Part shown: positions 14,254 through 28,601 of the stretch, piece after piece | Numbering within the stretch: the first letter of the stretch is position 1 | Layout: every line of letters begins with the position of its first letter | Assembly: GCA_031267055.1 (NCBI GenBank) | Contig: JAIRZV010000028.1 | Location: 1 to 29,926 of the forward strand | Direction: 5' to 3' | Length of the DNA stretch: 29,926 nt | Origin: Candidatus Margulisiibacteriota bacterium | GTDB lineage: Bacteria; Margulisbacteria; Termititenacia; Termititenacales; Termititenacaceae | Notes under the pieces: model-generated | The model's database searches: none | Seen by the model: only the letters and a program-made list of their open reading frames with translations | Told to the model about the DNA's origin: nothing | Translations under genes and position numbers: made by a program

Positions 14254-14883
14254 ATGAGCGATTTAGAGAATAGCAATAATATAGAAGAGACCGTTTTAGA
14301 AACGGCGCAAAATACAACCGCTACTCCGGTGATAGCGGAGGAGCCGCGTGCTGCCAAAGGCGATTGGTATGTGTTGCAAGTGTTCACTGGCTTTGAGCAA
14401 AAAGTTTGCTCGGCGATAGAGCAGAAAGTCAGCGATTTCAATCTGCAGGACCGGATTTTTAAAGCGCTGGTGCCGGAAGAAGATGTCATTGAGGTCAAGA
14501 ACGGCAAACGTTACGAGCGGCGCAAAATGATGTTTCCGGGCTATGTTTTCGTCAACATGGAAAAAGATGATGAAGCCTGGTATCACCTACGCACGGTCAA
14601 CGGCGTGTCCAAATTTGTGGGCGCCGGCGTGCCAGAGCCGCTGCCAGACAAAGATGTGCTGCGCATACTCAATCAGACTGGCGAAGTGACCGCGAAGCCG
14701 AAATTGGAAATTGATTTTGAGATTGGCGAGAACGTGAAAGTGATTTCCGGGCCGTTCCGCGGCTATGCTGGCGAGATAAAAGAAGTCCTGCCGGAAAAAG
14801 GCGCGGTCAAAGTGATGATCTCGATTTTTGGCCGTTCCACTTCGGTGGAGCTGGATTTCGACCAGATCGAGAAAAACGTTTAA
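14254..14883 (+). CDS. nusG: Transcription termination/antitermination factor NusG
   Basis: A 209-residue protein. The NGN domain begins near residue 36 (GDWYVLQVFTGFEQKV) and includes RRKMMFPGYVFVNM and TVNGVSKFVG, which contact the RNA polymerase clamp. A KOW domain follows at about 155-209 (GPFRGYAGEIKEV, then SVELDFDQIEKNV). The first 35 residues are an acidic, low-complexity extension not essential to the fold. NusG suppresses pausing and links polymerase to Rho or the ribosome. In this organism it must work with a polymerase carrying a very large beta-prime insertion. Confidence 0.97.
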   Translation: MSDLENSNNIEETVLETAQNTTATPVIAEEPRAAKGDWYVLQVFTGFEQKVCSAIEQKVSDFNLQDRIFKALVPEEDVIEVKNGKRYERRKMMFPGYVFVNMEKDDEAWYHLRTVNGVSKFVGAGVPEPLPDKDVLRILNQTGEVTAKPKLEIDFEIGENVKVISGPFRGYAGEIKEVLPEKGAVKVMISIFGRSTSVELDFDQIEKNV

Positions 14884-14900
14884 TATTGTAGGAGAAAATA

Positions 14901-15359
14901 ATGGGCGAAAAAGGTAAAAAACCAGCGGCAGGCGGCCCCAAGCAGCTAGTTACTATTGTTAAGCTGCAAATCGAGGCTGGCAAGGCCAATCCGGCGCCGC
15001 CGGTCGGTCCGGCTCTGGGACAGCACGGCCTCAATATTATGGATTTTTGCAAGGCCTACAATGATCAGACCAAAGACAAAGCTGGCTCGGTCATACCGGT
15101 GGATATTTTTGTTTACAGCGACCGCACTTTTACTTTCAAACTCAAATCACCGCCAGCTGCGACGTTGGTCTGCAAAGCCTTGAATATTCCCAAAGGCTCG
15201 GCGGTGCCCAACAAAAACAAAGTCGGCAAGATCACGCGGGCCAAATTGCGTGAAATCGCCAAGCAAAAAATGGAAGGTCTGAATTGTTATGACGAAGAGG
15301 CGGCGGTCAAGGTTATCGCCGGTACCTGCCGCTCAATGGGCGTGGAAGTTATCGACTAG
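14901..15359 (+). CDS. rplK: 50S ribosomal protein L11
   Basis: A 152-residue protein, slightly longer than the usual 141 because of a Lys/Gly/Pro-rich start (MGEKGKKPAAGGPKQ). NPAPPVGPALGQHGLNIMDFCKAYN at about residues 31-55 is the diagnostic L11 N-domain. The C-terminal domain that binds the GTPase-centre rRNA ends GTCRSMGVEVID. An AGGAG ribosome site precedes the ATG by 7 nt. It lies 17 bp after nusG and 9 bp before rplA. Confidence 0.97.
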   Translation: MGEKGKKPAAGGPKQLVTIVKLQIEAGKANPAPPVGPALGQHGLNIMDFCKAYNDQTKDKAGSVIPVDIFVYSDRTFTFKLKSPPAATLVCKALNIPKGSAVPNKNKVGKITRAKLREIAKQKMEGLNCYDEEAAVKVIAGTCRSMGVEVID

Positions 15360-15368
15360 GAGAAAAAA

Positions 15369-16061
15369 ATGACGGCTACACACGGTAAAAAATACAGAAG
15401 CAAACTAGAGTCTTTAAAAGGTCAGGCGGTTTTTTCGCTGGACGAAGCGCTGGCCAAAGTCCGCGATCTGGGCGTGGCTAAATTTGACGAGACAATAGAA
15501 GCGACTTTTGTGCTGGGCATTGACCCCAAAAAAGGCGAACAAATGGTGCGCGGCGCGGTAGCTATGCCGGCCGGCCTCGGCAAAAAAGTAACCGTGGCGG
15601 TGATCACCAACGGCGACAATCTCAAGATCGCGGAAAAATCCGGCGCGGATTTTGTCGGCGCTGACGATTTGGTCGAAAAGATCAACGGCGGTTTTACGGA
15701 TTTTGACGTGTTGCTGGCGACTCCCGATATGATGCCCAAAGTTTCTAAACTCGGCAAAACGTTGGGACGCAAAGGTTTGATGCCGACGCCCAAAGCTGGC
15801 ACAGTGGTGCAGGACGTGGCCAAAGCGATTGGCGAGCAAAAAGCCGGCAAGGTGGAATACAAGACGGACAAGGCCGGCGTGATCCACACAGTTATCGGCA
15901 AAAAATCTTTTGCCGCGGATAAACTAAAAGTCAATTATGACGCGCTTTACGAGGCGATTTTGAAAGCCAAGCCGTCGACAGTCAAAGGTATTTATGTTAA
16001 AGGTATTTATCTGGCGCCGACTATGGGGCCGGGCGTCAGAGTGTTGGCGAGCGTAGCATAA
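15369..16061 (+). CDS. rplA: 50S ribosomal protein L1
   Basis: A 230-residue L1 of normal length, with landmark segments FVLGIDPKKGEQMVRGAVAMPAG and GRKGLMPTPKAGTVV. It binds 23S rRNA at the E-site stalk and in many bacteria represses its own operon. The last 35 bp of the gene and stop region recur, slightly diverged, 62 bp downstream in the rplJ leader. Confidence 0.97.
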   Translation: MTATHGKKYRSKLESLKGQAVFSLDEALAKVRDLGVAKFDETIEATFVLGIDPKKGEQMVRGAVAMPAGLGKKVTVAVITNGDNLKIAEKSGADFVGADDLVEKINGGFTDFDVLLATPDMMPKVSKLGKTLGRKGLMPTPKAGTVVQDVAKAIGEQKAGKVEYKTDKAGVIHTVIGKKSFAADKLKVNYDALYEAILKAKPSTVKGIYVKGIYLAPTMGPGVRVLASVA

Positions 16062-16125
16062 TGAGTATGAGAAAAGCCCGGACTGTAAAGCCGGGCGTCA
16101 GAGTGTTAGCGAGTGTGGCATAATG
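16029..16125 (+). repeat. Imperfect duplication of the rplA 3' end
   Basis: The segments 16029-16063 and 16091-16125 are 35 bp each and identical at 32 positions. The first encodes the last residues of L1 plus the stop; the second is noncoding. The second copy also pairs through GCCCGG (16076-16081) with CCGGGC (16091-16096), forming a hairpin between rplA and rplJ. Confidence 0.75.
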
Positions 16126-16195
16126 TTGGCAAGTGTGAATTGATCCAGAGAAGCTGGCAGTCCTTAAAGGACATAAGACCTGCGGAGGAGTAAAG
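16126..16195 (+). promoter_or_regulatory. Probable ribosomal protein L10 leader
   Basis: The rplJ leader ends in TAAGACCTGCGGAGGAG, like the 3' part of known L10-binding leaders, and is preceded by a short hairpin (AGTCC TTAAA GGACA). In many bacteria the L10-L7/L12 complex binds this element to control rplJL. I assign it from motif and position only; a covariance-model search would settle it. Confidence 0.45.
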
Positions 16196-16711
16196 ATGGT
16201 TAAAGAAAGCAAGAAAGTCGCGGTGGCGGAAATCAAGCAAAAAATTGCGGATGCCGAACTGGTGCTGTTCTCTCAATACAGCAAATTAACAGTGGCTGAC
16301 GACCGCGAATTACGCCGCAGTCTGCGCGGAGCCAAAGCTGAATACCACGTTTACAAAAACACCCTGGCTTCGATCGCGTTCAAGGACCTGAATATTCCAG
16401 TTGATGAAAAACAATTGACCGGCCCGACAGCCTATATTTTTGCCAAGGAGCCGCTGGCGCCGGCCAAAGCTCTGGTGACTTTTTGCAAAGGCCATGAGTC
16501 TGTGGCGGTCAAAGGCGGCGTGTTCCAGAAACAAATTATCGGTGCGGCGCAGGTCCAGGAATTGGCCGCTTTGCCGGGACGCGAGGAATTGCTGTCCAGA
16601 CTGGTATATTTACTGCAATCGCCGATCAGTGGTTTGGTCAATGTGCTGCAGGGTCCGCTGCGCAAATTGGTTTATGGTTTAAATGCTGTGGCGGAGAAAA
16701 AACCGCAGTAG
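16196..16711 (+). CDS. rplJ: 50S ribosomal protein L10
   Basis: A 171-residue protein. The N-terminal rRNA-binding domain has the typical LVLFSQYSKLTVADDRELRRSLRGAKAEYHVYKNTL pattern at about 20-58. The C-terminal helix that carries L7/L12 dimers is at about 135-165. An AGGAG ribosome site lies 7 nt upstream of the ATG. It forms the stalk base with L11 and is co-transcribed with rplL. Confidence 0.96.
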   Translation: MVKESKKVAVAEIKQKIADAELVLFSQYSKLTVADDRELRRSLRGAKAEYHVYKNTLASIAFKDLNIPVDEKQLTGPTAYIFAKEPLAPAKALVTFCKGHESVAVKGGVFQKQIIGAAQVQELAALPGREELLSRLVYLLQSPISGLVNVLQGPLRKLVYGLNAVAEKKPQ

Positions 16712-16749
16712 TTGTTTTAAGATTTTTTGTTTTGAGGAGGTGAATTTAT

Positions 16750-17148
16750 ATGGTAGAAGTTACCGCAGTTGCTCAAGAAATTATTGATAAAGTAGAGAAG
16801 CTTTCTGTGCTGGAGTTGAACGGTTTAGTCAAGGCTTTGGAAGAAAAGTTTGGCGTGACCGCAGCCGCTCCCGTGGCTATAGCCGCTGCTCCGGCAGCCG
16901 CTGGCGCCGCTGCCGGTGGAGACGCCGGAGCCGCTGCTTCTACTGTCAGCGTCATTCTGGCCAGCGCCGGAGATAAGAAAATCCAGGTGTTGAAGGTGCT
17001 GCGTGAGATTACCGGACTGGGCTTAAAAGAAGCCAAGGATTTAGTGGACGGTGCTCCGAAGCCGATTAAGGAAGGCGTGGCAGCAGACGAAGCGAAAACT
17101 ATTAAAGAAAAGCTAGAAAAAGAAGGCGCTAAAGTTGAGATCAAGTAA
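16750..17148 (+). CDS. rplL: 50S ribosomal protein L7/L12
   Basis: A 132-residue stalk protein. It has an N-terminal dimerisation domain (EIIDKVEKLSVLELNGLVKALEEKFGV) and an Ala/Gly-rich hinge at about 39-64. The C-terminal factor-binding domain carries EITGLGLKEAKDLVDGAPKPIKEG. A strong GAGGAGGTGA ribosome site suits its multicopy stoichiometry. It recruits and activates translational GTPases such as EF-G, encoded at the end of this cluster. Confidence 0.97.
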   Translation: MVEVTAVAQEIIDKVEKLSVLELNGLVKALEEKFGVTAAAPVAIAAAPAAAGAAAGGDAGAAASTVSVILASAGDKKIQVLKVLREITGLGLKEAKDLVDGAPKPIKEGVAADEAKTIKEKLEKEGAKVEIK

Positions 17149-17169
17149 GGTTTTTAGCATTTGAGTATT

Positions 17170-17198
17170 CCCGGGTTTTTGACATACAAAGACCCGGG
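17170..17198 (+). terminator. Attenuator-like hairpin between rplL and rpoB
   Basis: A 7-bp GC-rich stem, CCCGGGT 17170-17176 with ACCCGGG 17192-17198, and a 15-nt loop. No T-tract follows, so it is more likely a partial attenuator or RNase III-type processing site than a full terminator. Such a site between rplL and rpoB explains lower rpo expression in other bacteria. Confidence 0.5.
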
Positions 17199-17233
17199 CA
17201 ATTGTGCTGTAGTCTATTTGAGGAGGCACCAGA

Positions 17234-20200
17234 GTGGTCGCAAAAATTAAATCGAGAATAAAGTTAAATACCGATATTCCTGAAGAAAAGTTAGACGTGC
17301 CGAAGCTCACGTCTTTGCAGTTGAAATCTTACGACAAGTTTTTGCATGAGGGCATCGAAGAGGAATTAAAGGCCATCAGCCCGATCGTAGGATTCAACGG
17401 CCGTTACGAGCTTTCGTTTTTGTACCTCGACGAGGACAAAAATGAATATACCAAACCGGAAATCGAAGAGCCGAAATATTCGGAGATCGACTGTCTGCGC
17501 GAGGAGCATACTCACGCGCTGTCGCTGCGTGTGCCTGTGCGGCTGGTCGACACGATCACCGGCGAGATCAAACAGCAGACAATTTACATGGGCGAGATAC
17601 CGCGCATGACCAAGCAAGGCACGTTTATTTTCAATGGCGACGAGCGCGTGGTCATTTCACAGTTTGTGCGGTCGTCCGGTGTGTATTTTGAGGAAAAAGT
17701 AAACGCCAAGAAAAACGAAAAGTCTTTCAAGGCCAAAATTATTCCCAACCGCGGCGCGTGGCTGGAAATGGAAATCGACACCAACGGCGTGATCTGGGTT
17801 TACATCAACAAAATGAAAAAAGTCGGCCTGTCTTTGTTCCTGGCGGCGCGCGGTTACAATGAAGACGAGATGCGCCAGGCTTTGAGTAATGAGCCGGACC
17901 CTGATGATTTGACCAAAGTCAGACGCGTGCTCAACGGCGGCGAGTATTTGGACAAAACGGTTAAAAATAAAAAAATCGGTCCTATTTTGACGCCGAATGA
18001 AGCGGTGGTCGAGCTGTACCGCAAACTGCGGCCGGGCGACCACATTACAGAGGACGGCGCCAGACAGTTTTTGGAAAATCTGTTTTTCAATCCTGACCGT
18101 TATGATCTGGGCGAGATTGGCCGCTACAAGATCAACACCAAGCTGGGTTTTGCCGAAACACACAACGGGGACGTGCATTATCTGACCAATGAAGATGTGG
18201 TGGCAGTGGCGCGTTATCTCATCAAGCTGTTTACCGCCGATGTCTCGGCTTCGGTCGACGATATCGACCATTTGTCCAACCGCCGCGTGCGCGCTGTGGG
18301 CGAGTTGCTGCAAAGACAATTCAAGGTCGGTTTGACCCGTCTGGAGAGACTGATCAAAGACCAGATGATGCTCAAAGGCAATGAGGATTTTATGCCGCAG
18401 GCGCTGATTAATATTCGTCCCTTAATTGCGGTGATGAAAGAGTTTTTTGGTTCGTCGCAGCTCTCGCAATTTATGGATCAGATCAATCCACTGGCGGAGC
18501 TGGCGCACAAACGCCGTCTGTCGGCGATGGGTCCCGGCGGCGTCAACAAAGAGCGTGCGGGTTTTGAAGTGCGTGATATTCAGCCGTCGCATTACGGCCG
18601 CATCTGTCCGGTGGAGACGCCCGAAGGTCCGACTTCCGGTTTGATCTCGCCGCTGGCGACTTTTGCCGATGTCAATAAACATGGCTTCATCGTGACGCCG
18701 TATTTTGAGGTAGAAAATGGCGAGGTCAAAAACGGCAAAAATAATCCGCCGGTGTATTTGACCGCGGAAAAAGAAGAAGAGTCGATCATCGCTCCCTACG
18801 ACGTCAGCGTGACGCCGGACAATAAATTAAAAGGCGACATTGTGCCGGCGCGCAAAAAAGGCGAGTTTGATATGTTCAAAACTTCGGAAGTCAATTATGT
18901 CGGTGTTTCGCCCAAGCAGCTTTTCGGCGTGAGTGCCTGCCTGGTGCCGTTTTTGGAGCACGACGATGCTAACCGCGCACTGATGGGCTCCAACATGATG
19001 CGGCAGGCTACGCCGCTGATTTACCCGGACCGCGCTTATGTCGGCACGGGTATGGAAAAACATATCGGCAAAAATATTTCCACGGCGCTTTTTGCGGAGG
19101 CCGATGGCGAAGTGACCGAGGTGGACGCCAATAAAATCGTGATCAAATACACTCCGGTGGACGGCAAAAGAGCCTATGAGAGAAAATATGAGCTGATCAA
19201 ATATCTGCGCACCAATCAAAACACCTGCCGCAATCAAAGACCGATCGTAGTGGCTGGCCAAAAAGTCAAAACTGGCGATCCGCTAGTCGAAGGCACCTGC
19301 TTCAAGGACGGCGAGCTGGCTATCGGCAAAAATGTGTTGGTGGCGTTCTTGCCTTTTGACGGGTACAATTTTGAAGACGCGATTTTGGTGTCCGACCGTA
19401 TGGTCAAGGACGATATTTTTACGACAATACACATCAATCGTTACGAGTTGGAAGTGCGCACGACCAAAGTTGGCGCGGAGGAGCTGACGCCGGAAATCCC
19501 CAATGTCAGCGAGGAATTTTTGCGCAATCTCGACGAGCGCGGCATTATCCGGCCGGGTTCGACAGTCACCGCCGGCGATATTTTGGTCGGCAAAGTGACG
19601 CCCAAAGGCGAGCAAGAGCAGCCGCCGGAAGAAAAATTGCTGCGCGCGATTTTCGGCGACAAGGCCCGCGATATGAAAGACTCCTCTTTACGCGTGTCGT
19701 CTGGCGAGGGTGGCAAAGTGGTGGATGTCCGCGTGTTTGACGAGAACAACAAAGATGACATGCCGCCCGGTGTAAAAACTATTGTGCGCGTCTATGTGGC
19801 GCAGTTGCGCAAAGTCATGGTCGGCGACAAAATGTCCGGCCGTCACGGCAACAAGGGTGTGATCTCGCGTATTCTGCCGGCGGAAGACATGCCGTTCCTG
19901 CCGGACGGCAGGCCGGTGGATATTGTGCTCAATCCGTTGGGCGTGCCTTCGCGTATGAATGTCGGGCAGATTTACGAGACGGTTTTAGGCAACGCCGCGC
20001 ATGCGTTGGGCGAGTATATAGAAGCGCAACAATTCGACGAAGCGATAAATGAAACGGAAAACCCGGAAAAAGGCGCGTCGGTGCAGGCGATCGAAGAAAA
20101 ACTGCGCGAAGCGCAAAAAATCCCGGGTTATGAGTGGCTGAGCGAGAGCGGCGAAGTGACACTGCGCGACGGCCGCACTGGTGAGCCTTACGCCAAACCG

Positions 20201-20581
20201 GTCATGTGTGGATATATGTACATGCTCAAGCTGATCCACCTGGTCGAGGAAAAAATGCATGCGCGTGCCACCGGACCGTATTCGCTGGTCACGCAGCAAC
20301 CGCTGGGCGGCAAAGCGCAAATGGGCGGACAGCGTTTCGGCGAAATGGAAGTTTGGGCGCTGGAAGCTTACGGCGCCGCGTACACTTTGCAGGAATTGCT
20401 GACGGTCAAGTCCGACGACGTGTCCGGCCGCGCCAAAGTTTACGAAGCGATTATCAAAGGCAAAAATCTGCCGCCGCCCGGCACGCCAGCCTCATTTCAT
20501 GTGCTGGTGCGCGAAATCCGCTCGCTGGGTCTGGACATGAAAGTCCTGACCGCCGAAGGACGGGAAATAGACCGGAAGTAA
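17234..20581 (+). CDS. rpoB: DNA-directed RNA polymerase subunit beta
   Basis: A 1115-residue subunit with a GTG start and a GAGGAGG ribosome site. The length is that of a compact beta lacking the large lineage inserts of proteobacteria. The rifampicin-pocket segment is at residues 406-432: D415, H425 and S430 match the sensitive E. coli D516, H526 and S531, but I417 replaces Asn518. Downstream are the active-site segments KMSGRHGNKGVISR and the C-terminal clamp contact GGKAQMGGQRFGEMEVWALEAYGA. It is followed 44 bp later by rpoC. In contrast to beta-prime, nothing in beta is unusual in size. Confidence 0.98.
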   Translation: MVAKIKSRIKLNTDIPEEKLDVPKLTSLQLKSYDKFLHEGIEEELKAISPIVGFNGRYELSFLYLDEDKNEYTKPEIEEPKYSEIDCLREEHTHALSLRVPVRLVDTITGEIKQQTIYMGEIPRMTKQGTFIFNGDERVVISQFVRSSGVYFEEKVNAKKNEKSFKAKIIPNRGAWLEMEIDTNGVIWVYINKMKKVGLSLFLAARGYNEDEMRQALSNEPDPDDLTKVRRVLNGGEYLDKTVKNKKIGPILTPNEAVVELYRKLRPGDHITEDGARQFLENLFFNPDRYDLGEIGRYKINTKLGFAETHNGDVHYLTNEDVVAVARYLIKLFTADVSASVDDIDHLSNRRVRAVGELLQRQFKVGLTRLERLIKDQMMLKGNEDFMPQALINIRPLIAVMKEFFGSSQLSQFMDQINPLAELAHKRRLSAMGPGGVNKERAGFEVRDIQPSHYGRICPVETPEGPTSGLISPLATFADVNKHGFIVTPYFEVENGEVKNGKNNPPVYLTAEKEEESIIAPYDVSVTPDNKLKGDIVPARKKGEFDMFKTSEVNYVGVSPKQLFGVSACLVPFLEHDDANRALMGSNMMRQATPLIYPDRAYVGTGMEKHIGKNISTALFAEADGEVTEVDANKIVIKYTPVDGKRAYERKYELIKYLRTNQNTCRNQRPIVVAGQKVKTGDPLVEGTCFKDGELAIGKNVLVAFLPFDGYNFEDAILVSDRMVKDDIFTTIHINRYELEVRTTKVGAEELTPEIPNVSEEFLRNLDERGIIRPGSTVTAGDILVGKVTPKGEQEQPPEEKLLRAIFGDKARDMKDSSLRVSSGEGGKVVDVRVFDENNKDDMPPGVKTIVRVYVAQLRKVMVGDKMSGRHGNKGVISRILPAEDMPFLPDGRPVDIVLNPLGVPSRMNVGQIYETVLGNAAHALGEYIEAQQFDEAINETENPEKGASVQAIEEKLREAQKIPGYEWLSESGEVTLRDGRTGEPYAKPVMCGYMYMLKLIHLVEEKMHARATGPYSLVTQQPLGGKAQMGGQRFGEMEVWALEAYGAAYTLQELLTVKSDDVSGRAKVYEAIIKGKNLPPPGTPASFHVLVREIRSLGLDMKVLTAEGREIDRK

Positions 20582-20625
20582 CGTAAGAGTTTTTAGGCAA
20601 GTTGGAAAATTTTAAGGAGGCATAA

Positions 20626-27547
<6,922 letters not shown>

Positions 27548-27558
<11 letters not shown>

Positions 27559-27575
27559 TGATTTTTACGGTTGCT
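27548..27575 (+). terminator. Hairpin overlapping the rpoC stop codon
   Basis: A perfect 11-bp stem, 27548-27558 with 27565-27575 and a 6-nt loop, includes the rpoC stop codon in its left arm. No T-run follows, so it is not a classical intrinsic terminator. It may protect the 3' end of the message, act in both directions, or mark the boundary before the str promoter. Confidence 0.5.
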
Positions 27576-27614
27576 GAAGTTGATAGCGTGGTTAAAAATT
27601 GCTGTTATTTCGCG

Positions 27615-27644
27615 TTGACAATTTTCCACCTCTCGCATTATAAT
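27615..27644 (+). promoter_or_regulatory. Promoter of the rpsL-rpsG-fusA operon
   Basis: Consensus TTGACA at 27615-27620 and TATAAT at 27639-27644 with an 18-bp spacer, about 55 bp upstream of rpsL. Both hexamers are perfect, as expected for a highly expressed translation operon. Confidence 0.75.
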
Positions 27645-27699
27645 AGCCGCCCTTTTGCCGTTAAACTACGGGGAAGGGCATTGTAAGGAGAACTTTGAG

Positions 27700-28083
27700 A
27701 TGGCGACAATAAATCAATTGATCAAAAAAGGCCGGCGGAAAAAAGTCAGCAAGACTAAATCTCCGGCAATGGCGTCCTGTGCGCAGAAGCGCGGCGTCTG
27801 CATGAAAGTTTACACGACCACTCCCAAAAAACCGAATTCCGCTTTGCGCAAAGTTGCGCGCGTGGTGCTGTCCAATAAAGAAGAAGTCACCGCCTATATC
27901 CCGGGCGAAGGGCACAATCTGCAAGAGCACTCGATCGTGATGATTCGCGGCGGCCGCGTCAAGGACCTGCCCGGCGTGCGTTATCATATTTTGCGCGGTG
28001 CGCTGGACACGCTCGGCGTGGACAAACGCCGGCAGGGGCGTTCCAAATACGGCGCGAAACGGCCGAAGCCCGAGAAGAAATAA
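27700..28083 (+). CDS. rpsL: 30S ribosomal protein S12
   Basis: A 127-residue S12. The ATG at 27700 gives the canonical MATINQLIKKGR start with TAAGGAG 8 nt upstream; a longer in-frame opening at 27655 overlaps the promoter region and is not credible. The decoding-centre loop TPKKPNSALRK has lysines at 43 and 44, and GRVKDLPGVRYH carries K88, the residues of streptomycin-sensitive forms. The C-terminus is lysine-rich. It is the first gene of the str-type operon. Confidence 0.97.
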   Translation: MATINQLIKKGRRKKVSKTKSPAMASCAQKRGVCMKVYTTTPKKPNSALRKVARVVLSNKEEVTAYIPGEGHNLQEHSIVMIRGGRVKDLPGVRYHILRGALDTLGVDKRRQGRSKYGAKRPKPEKK

Positions 28084-28096
28084 GGAGAGCGGATAG

Positions 28097-28567
28097 ATGT
28101 CGAGAAGAAACAGAGCGGTCAAGAGAATCAAAACCCCTGATCCTATTTACAATAGTTATTTGGTGTCCGAGACGATCAGCAAGATCATGCTGAAAGGTTT
28201 GCGCTCCAAAGCGGAGAGCATCATATACGGTATGATTGATTTGCTGGGCGAAAAAACCAAAAAATCCGGCATCGAGGTTTTTACTGAAGCGATCAATAAC
28301 ATCAAGCCGGTCATGGAAGTGAAATCCCGCCGCGTCGGTGGCGCCAATTATCAGGTGCCGGTGGAAGTCCGTCCCGAACGGGCGCAGTCGCTGGCGATAC
28401 GCTGGTTTATCGCAGCTGCCCGCGCGCGCAAAGGCAAAAATATGATCGAGCGCGCGGCCGCGGAAATGCTGGACGCGTTCAATAATACGGGCGCGGCGAT
28501 TAAGAAAAAAGATGACACGCACAAAATGGCTGAGGCCAACAAAGCTTTCGCGCATTTTAGATATTAA
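28097..28567 (+). CDS. rpsG: 30S ribosomal protein S7
   Basis: A 156-residue S7 of standard length, 13 bp after rpsL with GGAG upstream. Characteristic segments are MSRRNRAVKRIKTPDPIYNS at the start, GGANYQVPVEVRPERAQSLAIRW near 75-97, and RARKGKNMIERAAAEMLDAFNNTGAAIKKKDDTHKMAEANKAFAHFRY at the end. It nucleates assembly of the 30S head. Confidence 0.97.
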   Translation: MSRRNRAVKRIKTPDPIYNSYLVSETISKIMLKGLRSKAESIIYGMIDLLGEKTKKSGIEVFTEAINNIKPVMEVKSRRVGGANYQVPVEVRPERAQSLAIRWFIAAARARKGKNMIERAAAEMLDAFNNTGAAIKKKDDTHKMAEANKAFAHFRY

Positions 28568-28601
28568 ATTGCGGCGGTCTTTGAAATAAAGGAGTAGGAA
28601 A

